Notes: a model not told the origin generated them from the sequence alone. A stretch of DNA of 64,000 nt from Patescibacteria group bacterium (GCA_023229665.1 JALNYW010000001.1:496001-560000), one strand, 5' to 3'. Shown: positions 41,570-51,074, counted from the first letter of the stretch. Program-made: numbers and translations.

Positions 41570-43213
41570 TTATTTCTTTGGAATTTCGAACCAGAAGATG
41601 CTTCCGCGAGGCTCGTGTGGCGTAAATCCGATCGTGCCGCCATGCGCCTCCACAATACCTTTTGAGATCAGAAGCCCTAAACCGGTTCCGCCTTTTTTAT
41701 CCGCCGTGTGCGTTTGGCCGTATCGCTTAAACAGCTTCTCCCGTTCGTCCGCTTGAACGCCCATGCCCGTATCAATGATCTCCACGCGCAGACGGTCGGC
41801 GCTCGCCTCCGAAAGATGCACGGAGATTGAACCGGCTTCGGTGTACTTTACCGCATTAGAAACCAGGTTCGTCAGCACCTGCTTCATGCGCCCCGGGTCA
41901 AACGAGAATACGCGCGGCTTCGTGGCCTCCATGCTCAAGTCAATTCCTTTCCCCTTTGCCATCGCCTCAAAAGACTGAACGACCTCGACAGCCAAAGGAA
42001 CGAAATCTTGTTCGGTCTTTTTCACTTCAAACCTACCTTCTTCGATTTTCTCGGCATCCAACATGTCGGTCACGAGCTGCAATAACTCGGTCGTCGTATT
42101 CATCATGCTCGATGAAGCCGTTTTTACGTCCGCCTTCACCAGCTTCGGTTTATCGCGCAAAATCTCCAAGTTCCAACGGATCGCCGTAAGCGGCCCGCGC
42201 AATTCGTGCACCATCATGGCCGTGAACTGTTCGCGCAAACGCTCAAGTGATTTTTGCGTGGTGATGTCTTCAAAAATGACGACCGTCCCAAGCCACTCGC
42301 CTTTTGGATCGTGCACGGGCGAAACGGAAATCTGATAATATTGATCGTTCAAATGGACCGGATCGAGCGCGACCGTGCCTTTCGCGGTCTTGGCGCCCTT
42401 GATCGCGGCCGCAAGGCCGGTCATATCCTTGGCTTTCTCCAAGACATCAAGAACCGAAACCGGAACATCCGATGCCATGCCCAAGATGCGTCGCATCGGG
42501 GCATTCAACACCAACAAGCGCTCATCGGAATCCAACATGAACAGACCTGTGACCATGGACGAAACCATGGCATCCATCCTCATCTGCTCATTCTGGATGA
42601 CTTTCCTGAGCTGGGTGACGGCGCTCGCGGCCAACTGGGTGATCGTATATAGAATCTCGGTTTGTTCGTCGGTATAAAGGCCGGGCTTGGGAGAAGTGAC
42701 CGTAATGATACCGACCGGAGCCGTGTCGAATACGATGGGCAGGTTGAAAAACGATCCGATCCCGCCGGGAGCCATATCCGAACTAACCGGACCTAAAACC
42801 AAATCCTTCACTTCAGCATCCGCGCATTCGGGACGCATTGCCTTAAAAGCCTCAAGCATGGTCTTACGAACGTGCTCGATGTAGCTCGGGTCCGTTGGTT
42901 CATGGGCGACGATCTTCCCCTTCAACTGATGTTTTTCCTGCTCATAGACCAGATAGGAAATGGTACGAAACGACAAAAGCTCATTCAATGACGAAGAAAT
43001 GACTTCGATAATCTCCTCCGCGTCGAATGTATAACCGATTCTGCGTGCCAATTGTGCCAAAATGGAAGCCTTCGTCACTTGGCGCCTTAGCTCAAGCCGT
43101 TCATGTTCGGCAGCGCCACGCAAACGATGAATGTACCACAAGGAAAAACCGGCGATGACCGCAATGACGGTCAGGGCGACAGCGAGGATCAGGACGAGCT
43201 GTTCATCTAGCAT
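41570..43213 (-). CDS. Membrane GAF-PAS histidine kinase
   Basis: A 547-residue sensor kinase. One membrane segment (7-28) is followed by a GAF-like domain (about 55-205) and a PAS-like domain (about 212-325). HisKA has the phospho-acceptor His336 in MMVHELRGPLTAIRWN; the ATPase has VLTNLVSNAVKYTE (N box), IIDTGMGV (G1) and KKGGTGLGLLISKG (G2). With only about four external residues before the TM, it may sense through the GAF/PAS or through partner membrane proteins. It is followed upstream by the TM/soluble mini-modules (43228-44806), with 14 bases to the first, so it is in one operon with at least the first pair. The CheY-like regulator at 51094 is a possible partner. Confidence 0.92.
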   Translation of the reverse strand: MLDEQLVLILAVALTVIAVIAGFSLWYIHRLRGAAEHERLELRRQVTKASILAQLARRIGYTFDAEEIIEVISSSLNELLSFRTISYLVYEQEKHQLKGKIVAHEPTDPSYIEHVRKTMLEAFKAMRPECADAEVKDLVLGPVSSDMAPGGIGSFFNLPIVFDTAPVGIITVTSPKPGLYTDEQTEILYTITQLAASAVTQLRKVIQNEQMRMDAMVSSMVTGLFMLDSDERLLVLNAPMRRILGMASDVPVSVLDVLEKAKDMTGLAAAIKGAKTAKGTVALDPVHLNDQYYQISVSPVHDPKGEWLGTVVIFEDITTQKSLERLREQFTAMMVHELRGPLTAIRWNLEILRDKPKLVKADVKTASSSMMNTTTELLQLVTDMLDAEKIEEGRFEVKKTEQDFVPLAVEVVQSFEAMAKGKGIDLSMEATKPRVFSFDPGRMKQVLTNLVSNAVKYTEAGSISVHLSEASADRLRVEIIDTGMGVQADEREKLFKRYGQTHTADKKGGTGLGLLISKGIVEAHGGTIGFTPHEPRGSIFWFEIPKK

Positions 43214-43227
43214 TTGGCAGTATGCGC

Positions 43228-43521
43228 TTACTTTTTCGGGGGAAACATCTTCCGATCTACGACATAGGCCGTGGCCGCCATTAAAAGAAAGGCGACATCA
43301 GTCAGGCCATCGGAAACGGCATGAACGTTTTCCGCATCCGCATATGTTCCAATGTCATCATTAAGTGCGGCTAGCGCGAAAAAAATGAGCGCGGTCAAAA
43401 TCATCACGCCGCCCTTGGCCATGATGCCTCCGCGCATGCGGTAAGCACTCCGTGCGAACAGAAGAATAGCCACGATCGCGATGAGGTACGCAACGCCCTC
43501 AAGAAAGAAATAGATATCCAT
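43228..43521 (-). CDS. Three-TM mini-module protein 1
   Basis: A 97-residue protein with likely membrane segments at about 5-25, 37-55 and 66-86. Between the first and second lies FARSAYRMRGGIMAKGG; RGG followed by two residues and A is shared with the proteins at 43901 (LLRGGVLAK) and 44513 (VMRGGALAR). Paralogous group of no recognised family. Starts one base before the stop of the soluble partner at 43523 and runs into the histidine kinase gene, so it is coupled to both. Role unknown; the basic cytoplasmic RGG loop could contact the kinase or the soluble partner. Confidence 0.8.
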   Translation of the reverse strand: MDIYFFLEGVAYLIAIVAILLFARSAYRMRGGIMAKGGVMILTALIFFALAALNDDIGTYADAENVHAVSDGLTDVAFLLMAATAYVVDRKMFPPKK

Positions 43522-43522
43522 A

Positions 43523-43774
43523 TTAGGTCGTGTTCTTAATAAGCGATTCGAACAGTGTTCTCGTGACGTCTCCCGTTAGCATAATGAATTCATTCACTAA
43601 CGCTTGAGAAACCGTAGCAGCATCGCCCTGGATAGCCGTCACCACGCCGTCATCGCCCAGAGTCAAACCCTTCACTCGACGCGCGCGACCGATGGCGACA
43701 TTCGGGCCGAGAATCGTCATCTGTTTTTGAATGAGGGCCGTCAGAACGGTTTTTGACTTGTCGGAAATGGCCAT
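43523..43774 (-). CDS. Small soluble mini-module protein 1 (83 residues)
   Basis: An 83-residue protein with no signal or membrane segment. It starts MAISDKSKTVLTALIQKQMT, continues ILGPNVAIGRARRVKGLTLG, then DDGVVTAIQGD and a helical tail. It is nearly identical over the middle to the 83-residue protein at 44196, including long stretches of DNA, so a recent duplication or gene conversion occurred. No family was recognised; the pattern of a beta-hairpin between two helices suggests a compact domain. It pairs with a 3-TM protein and a histidine kinase in one operon, so a signalling role is inferred. TGCTATTAT upstream is the likely extended -10. Confidence 0.8.
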   Translation of the reverse strand: MAISDKSKTVLTALIQKQMTILGPNVAIGRARRVKGLTLGDDGVVTAIQGDAATVSQALVNEFIMLTGDVTRTLFESLIKNTT

Positions 43775-43900
43775 AAGTATTCTGGATTAGTTAGGCTCTC
43801 GGCTGCACCTAATAATAGCATACCACCTCCATTCCTGCAGACATGCGCTATAATTTATTTAAATAAAGGAATCGTCTGGCATGGGATTGGGAAGGTCGCG

Positions 43901-44191
43901 TTAGGACTTCTTCGACGGCACCAGGGCACGCCGAACAATAAACCCCGAGTAAATCAAGCTCAGCATGGCAAAGATCATCATGGTATCCACAATGATCTCT
44001 TGTTGGGTTTCATCGGAGAAACTCACATCATCGATTATGGCGCCTGCCTCGATAAAAATCACCGCAAACACGATGAATATAATAGCTTTGGCGAGTACGC
44101 CTCCCCGAAGCAAATGGGCTTGGCGTATCGAAATCAGCACCACGAAAAAGGCTAAAATGTGATTCGCAGCTTCAAAAAGAAAAAGATCCAT
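43901..44191 (-). CDS. Three-TM mini-module protein 2
   Basis: A 96-residue paralogue of 43228 and 44513. Start MDLFLFEAANHILAFFVVL resembles MDIYFFLEG of module 1; the loop has RQAHLLRGGVLAKAIIF, and the third segment is followed by RRALVPSKKS. It lies four bases after the stop of its soluble partner at 44196, forming pair 2. No family was recognised. Confidence 0.8.
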   Translation of the reverse strand: MDLFLFEAANHILAFFVVLISIRQAHLLRGGVLAKAIIFIVFAVIFIEAGAIIDDVSFSDETQQEIIVDTMMIFAMLSLIYSGFIVRRALVPSKKS

Positions 44192-44195
44192 ATAA

Positions 44196-44447
44196 TCAGG
44201 AGGCGCCTTTTAGAAGGGCTTCAAAAAGAGTCTTGGTCACGTCCCCCGTCAAAGTAATGTACTCGTTCACTACCGCCTGGGAAATCTCCGAAGCATCGCC
44301 CTGGATAGCCGTCACCACTCCGTCATCGCCCAGAGTCAAACCGCTCACTCGACGCGCGCGACCGATGGCGACATTCGGGCCGAGAATCGTCATCTGTTTT
44401 TGAATAAGGCTGGTCAAGATCATTTTTGACCTTTCGACATCCTGCAT
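44196..44447 (-). CDS. Small soluble mini-module protein 2 (83 residues)
   Basis: An 83-residue near-copy of the 43523 protein: MTILGPNVAIGRARRV is unchanged, with substitutions mainly in the last third (SEISQAVVNEYITLTG against ATVSQALVNEFIMLTG). Start 44447 gives exactly the same length as its copy; a longer upstream frame is rejected for that reason. It pairs with the 3-TM gene at 43901. The DNA copies differ at only a few positions between about 44291-44400 and the matching part of the first copy, so divergence is recent or held by conversion. Confidence 0.8.
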   Translation of the reverse strand: MQDVERSKMILTSLIQKQMTILGPNVAIGRARRVSGLTLGDDGVVTAIQGDASEISQAVVNEYITLTGDVTKTLFEALLKGAS

Positions 44448-44512
44448 AATATGAAATGGGTGAATAATCAATTCCCTGAGAGCACGGTACCACGAACGCC
44501 AAGGCCGCGTCG

Positions 44513-44806
44513 TCAGGCGCGCGGTTTCAGTGTTCGATAGGCGAAATGGAACGCTGCAACGTATAGAATCAAGCCAAAAGAAATAAAATAACTCGCGATC
44601 TCGTGCCTGACCTGCATATCGCCATACGTACTGAAGACGACGAATAGGTCCTGACCCATCAAGACGAGCAGCCCGAGCGCGAGCAGAAACCAGACACGTG
44701 CCAACGCCCCGCCTCGCATCACGTAAGCGATGCGGAGTATGTAAAGGATGGCCGAGATGCCGATGGCGGCATTCACCAAATCACGAACGTAGCTCATAGA
44801 GTCCAT
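44513..44806 (-). CDS. Three-TM mini-module protein 3
   Basis: A 97-residue paralogue: MDSMSYVRDLVNAAIGISAI begins the first segment, the loop reads RIAYVMRGGALARVWF, and two more segments follow, ending AYRTLKPRA. ATG 44806 gives the same length as the module-1 protein. It is the outermost of the cluster and has no soluble partner beside it. It is divergent from the dockerin gene. Confidence 0.78.
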   Translation of the reverse strand: MDSMSYVRDLVNAAIGISAILYILRIAYVMRGGALARVWFLLALGLLVLMGQDLFVVFSTYGDMQVRHEIASYFISFGLILYVAAFHFAYRTLKPRA

Positions 44807-44887
44807 ATTTGAACATAGTGGTGCGTAAGTTAAATGCACGTTCCTCTCCATTAGGATAGCACGCCGCGACAGGTGCTGGCGCGAATG

Positions 44888-44896
44888 TGTTATAAT
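44888..44896 (+). promoter_or_regulatory. Extended -10 of the dockerin gene
   Basis: TGT then TATAAT (44891-44896), a perfect extended -10. ATG 44905 begins eight bases later, so the transcript would have a leader of about two bases. Confidence 0.75.
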
Positions 44897-44904
44897 CTAA
44901 TCAA

Positions 44905-47900
44905 ATGAGCGTGCGCGTAAAGCATGTGCTGATCTCATGCGGGGTATTGCCCGTTGTCGTATTCTTTTTGGTTTTTCTTTATCAATATTCGATTCGCGCC
45001 GCGGATGGATCAGGGACGAACGTCGTCACGCCAACCACCGCACAAGCCGGACAGACCGGAAGAACATTTACGTTTACGTTTACGGCCGCCGAATCCATGG
45101 GCAGCGGCGAAGTAGCGATTACGGCTCCCGCTCCTTGGACCGCGCCGCAGGGTACGAGCGGTGTCGCCGGCTACACGACCGTAAACTCCACTCTGGGAAC
45201 GATCGGTAACGTGCTCGATGCCGGAGATTCAACGAGCGGATGGTCTGCTGGAAGCGCCTGCGCAAACGGCGTGACAGCCGACACGGCCACCAAACACGAA
45301 GGTACCGCATCCATTCGCTGTGCAAATGGCAACGAATCCAATAATGATCGGTGGTATAAAAATATTGCTACGCAAAACTGGTCCGGCTACACCCGCGTTG
45401 GTTTCTGGATCCACTCCACCGCAGCCATAAGCAATGGCAACCTCCGTTTTGCATATGATAACAGCGCGAATATCACGACCCCGCATGAGCAGATTTCGTT
45501 CGGGTCCACCATCCCGGCCAATACCTGGACCTATGTCGTACTGAACTTTACGACCACGGCTTCGGCGCGCGCGTCGGTCGCGAGCTTTGGATTCGTCATC
45601 CGCAGCCCATTTGCCCTCGATAACGTCACGGTTCGGATGGACGATCTGCTTATCGGTCCCGGCTCCCCCACCTTCCCGGGTGGAGGTGATGTCCGTTTCC
45701 GCATCCTACAACTGAATGCCGGACAAACGGCCACGATCACCTATGGCGCCGGAGGCGGGACGAGCGGCGTCACGATACCAATCATCCCTGGGGTGTATAC
45801 GTTTCTGACAAAAACGCGTAGTTCCGACGCGGGAATCTCAACCAACATCGGAACCTCCCCAACCGTGACGATCGCCGCGCCCGCGACGCGCTTCGTCATC
45901 GACGATCCCGTGGACGGCACGGTGGACGCTCCGATCCCCGTCACGGTTCGCGCCTTGAATGCGTTTGGGGGTCTCGATACCGCCTATCAAAATGACGTGA
46001 CGCTCGCAGCCTCCGGCGCGGCGACCGGCGAGGGGTTGGTCAACATCGTGAACGGCATTGGGACCGCACAGCTTTCGGACACGATCGCCGAAACGGTCGT
46101 ACTCACGCTCTCCGATACGCAAGGCACGGGACTCAGCGTCACCTCGACACAAGATGTCGTGTTCAGTCCGGGAGGCGTTGCGAGCTTTTCATTGAATGAC
46201 CCGGGCGATCTCGTGGCCGGCGAGCGCGCCGCGTATCACGTCGTACGCCGCGACCAACACGGGAACCTGGTAACGACCGGAGCGACCACCGTCTTTCTTT
46301 CGAGCAACTCCACGGGCGGACACGCGTTCTACGACGCCCCGACGAATGGCGGGGTCATCACTTCATTCGTCATTTCAAGCGGAACCTCAACCGGCTCCTT
46401 CTGGTACCAAGATGAGCGTGCGGGTGATTGGACGGTCACCGCCTCCGATAACGCGACGGCACCCGATGGCGCCGTGGGCATAGACGACGCGGCCGACCCG
46501 ATTCGCGTCCAGCCCGCGGCTCCCGCACAGCTCTTCCTGTCGGACCCTGGGAATATGACGGCCGGCACCCGTGTGCAATATGAGATCACGCGCCAAGACC
46601 GGTTTGGGAATGCGGCGAGCTCAAGCAATACGACGGTCTATCTCTATACGAGCTCGACCAGCCCAAACGCGGCCTTCTTCACCGGGCCGAGCGGCGGATC
46701 GCCGATCAGCTCGATCACGATCGCGAACGGCACCTCAATCGCTCAGGCCTGGTATTACGATGAAAAAGCGGAAAACTGGACCATTACCGCTTCTGATAAC
46801 GCGAGCGCGCCGGACGGAGCAATCGGTCTGAGCGACGGCGTAGACGGCATCGTGGTGAGCGCATCAACGACATCGCGTTTCATCTTGAATGATCCTGGCG
46901 ACATGGTCGCGAACTCGCGCATCGGCTACACGGTGTCCCGCGAAGACGCATACGGAAATCCCGTGACTTCTGGCCTTGATTCGGTGTATCTCTCCAGCAA
47001 CTCGAACATGGGAAGCGCCTCGTTCTATGGGACTTCCACCGGCGGTATCCCCTTTACGCTCATCAATATCCTTCCATTCTCATCCTCCGCCCTCTTCTGG
47101 TATTTCGATAATGCGCCGGGAACCTGGACGATCACCGCCTCTGACAATTCGTTCACCCCGGATGGAGCGGCCGGCATCGATGACGCTTCGGAAAACGTAC
47201 TCGTGACGCCCGCGCCGATCGTCGCCACGCGCTTCGTGATCGAACATCCGATAAACGGAAGCGTCGATGCGCCGATCTCGGTCACGGTGAAAGCCGTGGA
47301 CGAAAACGGCGACGTCCAGCCGGACTATCAACAAGACGTGACCCTGGCCGCCTCAGGCGCGGCGACCGGCGAGGGGTTAGTGGATATCGTGGATGGCGTG
47401 GGTACGCGACCGATCAGCGACGCGGTCGCGGAAATCGTGACGCTCTCGCTGCAAGACACGGAAACGACCGGTTTAAATACAAGCTCGACGCAAGATGTGT
47501 TTTTCGCTCCGGGAGCCGTGGCTCAACTCGGTCTCACGAGCGATGGATTTCTCGCGGCCGGAGAAACGAACAGGCTCACCGTCAGCCGATCGGACCAATA
47601 CGGAAATCCGGTGACCTCGACCAATACGGATGTGTATCTCTATACCAACTCGATCGGGGCCGCTCGTTTTCTCGACGCACCGAGCGCGGGGGCGCAAATC
47701 GTCTCGCTGGTCATTCCGAACGGTACTTCAACCGCCCAAGCTTGGTATTACGATGAAAAGGCCGGAAACTGGACGATCACTGCTTCCGATAACGCGATGT
47801 CCCCGGATGGGGCATCGGGCCTGAACGACTCCGCGGCCGGCCTGACGGTCGCTCCAGGACCTACGGCCTTGTTCGCGCTCTCGGATGCGGGCGACATGCT

Positions 47901-49290
47901 GGTCGGTACGCGCGCCGGGTATGTCGTGACGCGCAAAGACGCATTCGCCAACCCCGTCACGGATGGCACGCAAGACGTATTTCTCTTTACGAATTCCGTC
48001 GGCACAAGCACCGCCTTTTATGATGCGGCCTCAAATGGCTCGATGATTACGAACCGTACCTTTACAGCTGGCATCTCTGACCTCAACTTCTGGTACCAGG
48101 ATTCGGCAACCGGGACCTGGGCTATTACGGTCTCCGATAATGTCTCCGCCCCGGATGGCACGCTCGGCGTTGATGACGATGAGGACCTGGTCATCGTTCA
48201 AGATATTCCGATCGTCGCCACGCGCTTCGTTATCCTCAACCCGGATGATGCTCAAGTCGGAACTCCCGTGATCGTGACGGTTCAGGCGCAGGATAATAAC
48301 GGCAATGTGGATACCACGTATCAAAACGACGTATTCTTGGCGTTGGATGGTTCGGCGAGCGGCACGGGGCTCGTAAACATCATCAATGGCGTCGGTACGC
48401 GCACGATCACGGATTTGGTCGCGCAAAACGTCGAACTCTCACTGCAAGATACGCAGGGCACCGGATTAGACGTCTCTTCCATCCAGCACGTCACCTTCTC
48501 CATCGCCCCACCCTCGGGGACCTCCGCGTCTGAGCCGCGCGGAGGCGGGTCCGGAGCAGGTATTCCGGTAGCCCAGGTTCCGGTAGGCGTCCGTATATCC
48601 GGCATCGCCTATCTCGGCGCCACCATTAAGGCCTCCTTACGCGACGGAGGCCGCGAGCAGCCACTCATCGAACGCAAGGCCAATGCATCGGATGGGACGT
48701 TTTCTTTCGTTGTAAACGGCAATTTTACCGGTTCGCAAACCATCGGCGTCACCGTGATCGATCGCAACGGCGAAACGACGCCCACACGCTATTTCAGCCC
48801 TATCTACCAAGGCGGCATCCTGGCGGAGAAGATTATTCCCGTCGTTCCGACGGTCAAACTCGACAGCATTCGCGTAGCCAAGGGCCAACCTCTGGAGGTG
48901 AGCGGATATGCGAGCCTGCATACGCGCATCGAATTAAGCATCGATAATAAAGTCGTACGCACGACCTTCCCTAACCCCGACAGCTCCTACGCGTTCTCGC
49001 TGGACACGACCTCGCTTGCCCTGGGCGGGCATTCGGCGAAGGTCCTGCAAAAATTCGATGACGGAATCGCAAGTGATTACTCGCTCCAAAGAAGCTTCTC
49101 CGTCACGACACTGGCGAGTCTCGATGGGGATTTAAATGGCGACGGCCGAGTCGACATTTCCGATTGGAGCGCTTTCCTGGCAAAATGGCAGTCAGAAGAC
49201 AACGACGAACGGCTGGAAGCCGATGTAAACAAGGACGGCAAGACCGATATTGAGGATTTCAGCATTTTTGTTCGTAATATCCATATATAA
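44905..49290 (+). CDS. Giant secreted repeat protein with C-terminal dockerin
   Basis: A 1461-residue protein. A signal segment lies within residues 8-30 (VLISCGVLPVVVFFLVFLYQ). Residues about 110-250 look like a carbohydrate-binding jelly roll. Then come eight beta-sandwich repeats in order A-B-B-B-A-B-B-A: A starts near 328, 773 and 1102 (RFVIDDPVDG type, with VTLAASGAATGEGLV), B near 425, 542, 656, 872 and 987 (NDPGD..., ending WTITASDN). Two Ig-like domains follow, and a type I dockerin fills the last ~55 residues: DLNGDGRVDISDW and DVNKDGKTDIEDF are its two calcium loops. It probably docks to the membrane-anchored cohesin protein encoded next. Ligand of the repeats is unknown. Confidence 0.87.
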   Translation: MSVRVKHVLISCGVLPVVVFFLVFLYQYSIRAADGSGTNVVTPTTAQAGQTGRTFTFTFTAAESMGSGEVAITAPAPWTAPQGTSGVAGYTTVNSTLGTIGNVLDAGDSTSGWSAGSACANGVTADTATKHEGTASIRCANGNESNNDRWYKNIATQNWSGYTRVGFWIHSTAAISNGNLRFAYDNSANITTPHEQISFGSTIPANTWTYVVLNFTTTASARASVASFGFVIRSPFALDNVTVRMDDLLIGPGSPTFPGGGDVRFRILQLNAGQTATITYGAGGGTSGVTIPIIPGVYTFLTKTRSSDAGISTNIGTSPTVTIAAPATRFVIDDPVDGTVDAPIPVTVRALNAFGGLDTAYQNDVTLAASGAATGEGLVNIVNGIGTAQLSDTIAETVVLTLSDTQGTGLSVTSTQDVVFSPGGVASFSLNDPGDLVAGERAAYHVVRRDQHGNLVTTGATTVFLSSNSTGGHAFYDAPTNGGVITSFVISSGTSTGSFWYQDERAGDWTVTASDNATAPDGAVGIDDAADPIRVQPAAPAQLFLSDPGNMTAGTRVQYEITRQDRFGNAASSSNTTVYLYTSSTSPNAAFFTGPSGGSPISSITIANGTSIAQAWYYDEKAENWTITASDNASAPDGAIGLSDGVDGIVVSASTTSRFILNDPGDMVANSRIGYTVSREDAYGNPVTSGLDSVYLSSNSNMGSASFYGTSTGGIPFTLINILPFSSSALFWYFDNAPGTWTITASDNSFTPDGAAGIDDASENVLVTPAPIVATRFVIEHPINGSVDAPISVTVKAVDENGDVQPDYQQDVTLAASGAATGEGLVDIVDGVGTRPISDAVAEIVTLSLQDTETTGLNTSSTQDVFFAPGAVAQLGLTSDGFLAAGETNRLTVSRSDQYGNPVTSTNTDVYLYTNSIGAARFLDAPSAGAQIVSLVIPNGTSTAQAWYYDEKAGNWTITASDNAMSPDGASGLNDSAAGLTVAPGPTALFALSDAGDMLVGTRAGYVVTRKDAFANPVTDGTQDVFLFTNSVGTSTAFYDAASNGSMITNRTFTAGISDLNFWYQDSATGTWAITVSDNVSAPDGTLGVDDDEDLVIVQDIPIVATRFVILNPDDAQVGTPVIVTVQAQDNNGNVDTTYQNDVFLALDGSASGTGLVNIINGVGTRTITDLVAQNVELSLQDTQGTGLDVSSIQHVTFSIAPPSGTSASEPRGGGSGAGIPVAQVPVGVRISGIAYLGATIKASLRDGGREQPLIERKANASDGTFSFVVNGNFTGSQTIGVTVIDRNGETTPTRYFSPIYQGGILAEKIIPVVPTVKLDSIRVAKGQPLEVSGYASLHTRIELSIDNKVVRTTFPNPDSSYAFSLDTTSLALGGHSAKVLQKFDDGIASDYSLQRSFSVTTLASLDGDLNGDGRVDISDWSAFLAKWQSEDNDERLEADVNKDGKTDIEDFSIFVRNIHI

Positions 49291-49302
49291 ATATAAACAA
49301 AT

Positions 49303-51069
49303 ATGAAACGGCTCCTTCTCCCTTTGTTCGCCTGCCTCCTCTTCCTGGGCGCATTCGCGAACCGCGCATCCGCCGCCACGCTCTCCCTGACCCTCGACCG
49401 GAACACGGCCGCGATCGGAGATACGTTTCAGGCCATCCTGCGCATCGAAAGCGAACAAGACAGCATCAATGCCGCACAGGCAACCCTCCTTTATCCAAAG
49501 GATCTGGTCGAGGCGACCGAAATCAGCGTGGATGATTCCGTATTCAGTTTTTGGCTTGAACACCCGCCAAAATCTGATTCGAGCGGTAAGTTTTCTTTCA
49601 TCGGAGGCTCTTCGAACGGATACAAGGGTAAGTCGCTTGTCGTCTGGAAAGCCACGTTTAAGGTCAAAGGATCGGGACCGATTGAATTGCGCCTGACAGA
49701 TAGCGCGGTGACCGCGAATGATGGCAACGGGACGAATGTCCTCATCGAAGTCCGAAGCGCATTTTTGGCCAGCGTCCCAAAGACCGGCACCTATGAAGCG
49801 CAGCCGGCATTGGTCCCGACCTCCACCCTTCCGACCACGTCGGTCTTGTTTTCCGGTCCACCGGTACAGATCCGGCGTACGCCCGTACCCGCGGACAATA
49901 CGCCGCGTCTGCCGCAGGTCGAGGTGCCGCTCTATCCGAATCCGCAGGAATGGTACAACGCGCAAGAGAACTTCCTCGTCCGCTGGGAACTTCCGCCGGA
50001 CATCAGCGCGGTCGCGACCGCCTATGACCAGAACCCCTCCACGGTCCCGAGCAAGTCGGAAGGATTATTCGACAATAAAATCCTGAAGGCTCCGGAAGAC
50101 GGAATCTCGTACCTACATGTCCGTTTCCGTAATAATGTCGGCTGGGGTCCAACCCTGCACCATCGAATCGCCGTCGATACCACGCCGCCTTCAAGCTTCA
50201 CGGCGATCATCGAAGAGGGATCTATCACGGACTCACCCACCCCGACCGTCACCTACCGAAGCACCGATGCAATTTCCGCGATCTCCCGCTACGTCATCCG
50301 CGTCGATGCGCAAGAACCAATCGAAACCACGGCGGAACGCGTACAGCTGCCGATACAATCCCCGGGGGTGCGTGTCATCCGCGTAGAAGCCTATGACCAA
50401 GCCGGGAATGCCACGGAGGATATAGAGCGGGTAGAAATTCTCGCCCTCCCCTCCCCGCTATTCGCAGACGTGGATAATGAAGTGTATATCGGGGAAGGCG
50501 GGCTCGAGGTGGATGGATCGGGCCCCGCCAGTTCGACAATCCTGCTGGGCGTGAAAAACGCATCCGGCCAGCTCATCGCTTCCCAGGAAACATATACAGA
50601 TGAGCAAGGCAATTGGCGCGTCGTATTCGACTTCCCTTTTGTAAAAGGAACCTATTTCGTGGAAGCCTTCACCCGCGATGAACGCGGCGCGACCAGCTAC
50701 GTGGCGCGCAGCCGCTCGATCGTGGTGCGAGAACGCCCGTTCCTGATACTGGCCGGCGTCGAAATCACGCAGGCCCTGTTCTTCGGCACGATCATCTTCC
50801 TATTGCTGGTCGGTTTTGCCTTCGGCTGGATTACCCGCTCCATCCAGCGCAAGCGTCGCGTAAGCCGCACCATCGTCTCTGAACGCGATGTGGTAAGTAC
50901 GCTAGGCTATGTCTTGAAAGAGACCGAGATCATATTGAAGAAATATAAGGATGATTCGATCAGCAAGCATGATGCATTCGAAGTCAAAGAACTCCTCCTC
51001 AGACTGAAGAAGCGCGTCAAAAAAGCCGAGGACTACCTCTTGCGAGGCATGGATGACATCAGCAAATAA
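49303..51069 (+). CDS. Membrane-anchored cohesin-domain surface protein
   Basis: A 588-residue protein. A signal peptide ends near residue 24 (MKRLLLPLFACLLFLGAFAN...). Residues 25-160 resemble a cohesin (TAAIGDTFQAILRIES, INAAQATLLYPKDLVEATEI). Ig-like domains follow (SSFTAIIEEGSITDSPTPT). A membrane segment lies near 486-508 (ALFFGTIIFLLLVGFAFGW), then a ~75-residue cytoplasmic tail of basic helices (KKYKDDSISKHDAFEVKELL). So the cohesin is outside and the tail inside. It starts 12 bases after the dockerin gene, hence one operon. The cytoplasmic tail is unusual for a scaffold anchor and could signal. Confidence 0.85.
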   Translation: MKRLLLPLFACLLFLGAFANRASAATLSLTLDRNTAAIGDTFQAILRIESEQDSINAAQATLLYPKDLVEATEISVDDSVFSFWLEHPPKSDSSGKFSFIGGSSNGYKGKSLVVWKATFKVKGSGPIELRLTDSAVTANDGNGTNVLIEVRSAFLASVPKTGTYEAQPALVPTSTLPTTSVLFSGPPVQIRRTPVPADNTPRLPQVEVPLYPNPQEWYNAQENFLVRWELPPDISAVATAYDQNPSTVPSKSEGLFDNKILKAPEDGISYLHVRFRNNVGWGPTLHHRIAVDTTPPSSFTAIIEEGSITDSPTPTVTYRSTDAISAISRYVIRVDAQEPIETTAERVQLPIQSPGVRVIRVEAYDQAGNATEDIERVEILALPSPLFADVDNEVYIGEGGLEVDGSGPASSTILLGVKNASGQLIASQETYTDEQGNWRVVFDFPFVKGTYFVEAFTRDERGATSYVARSRSIVVRERPFLILAGVEITQALFFGTIIFLLLVGFAFGWITRSIQRKRRVSRTIVSERDVVSTLGYVLKETEIILKKYKDDSISKHDAFEVKELLLRLKKRVKKAEDYLLRGMDDISK

Positions 51070-51074
51070 TTTCG

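Noticed and set aside
43849..43868. TATAAT and TTATTTAAATAA palindrome on the plus strand as promoter of an RNA gene
   Set aside because: No rightward gene or stable RNA follows, only a few codons; possibly part of the promoter region of the opposite strand.
44905..49290. CRISPR array or tandem DNA repeat in the dockerin gene
   Set aside because: Repeats are protein-level (about 95-115 residues), diverged in DNA, and in frame; no short regular direct repeats with spacers.
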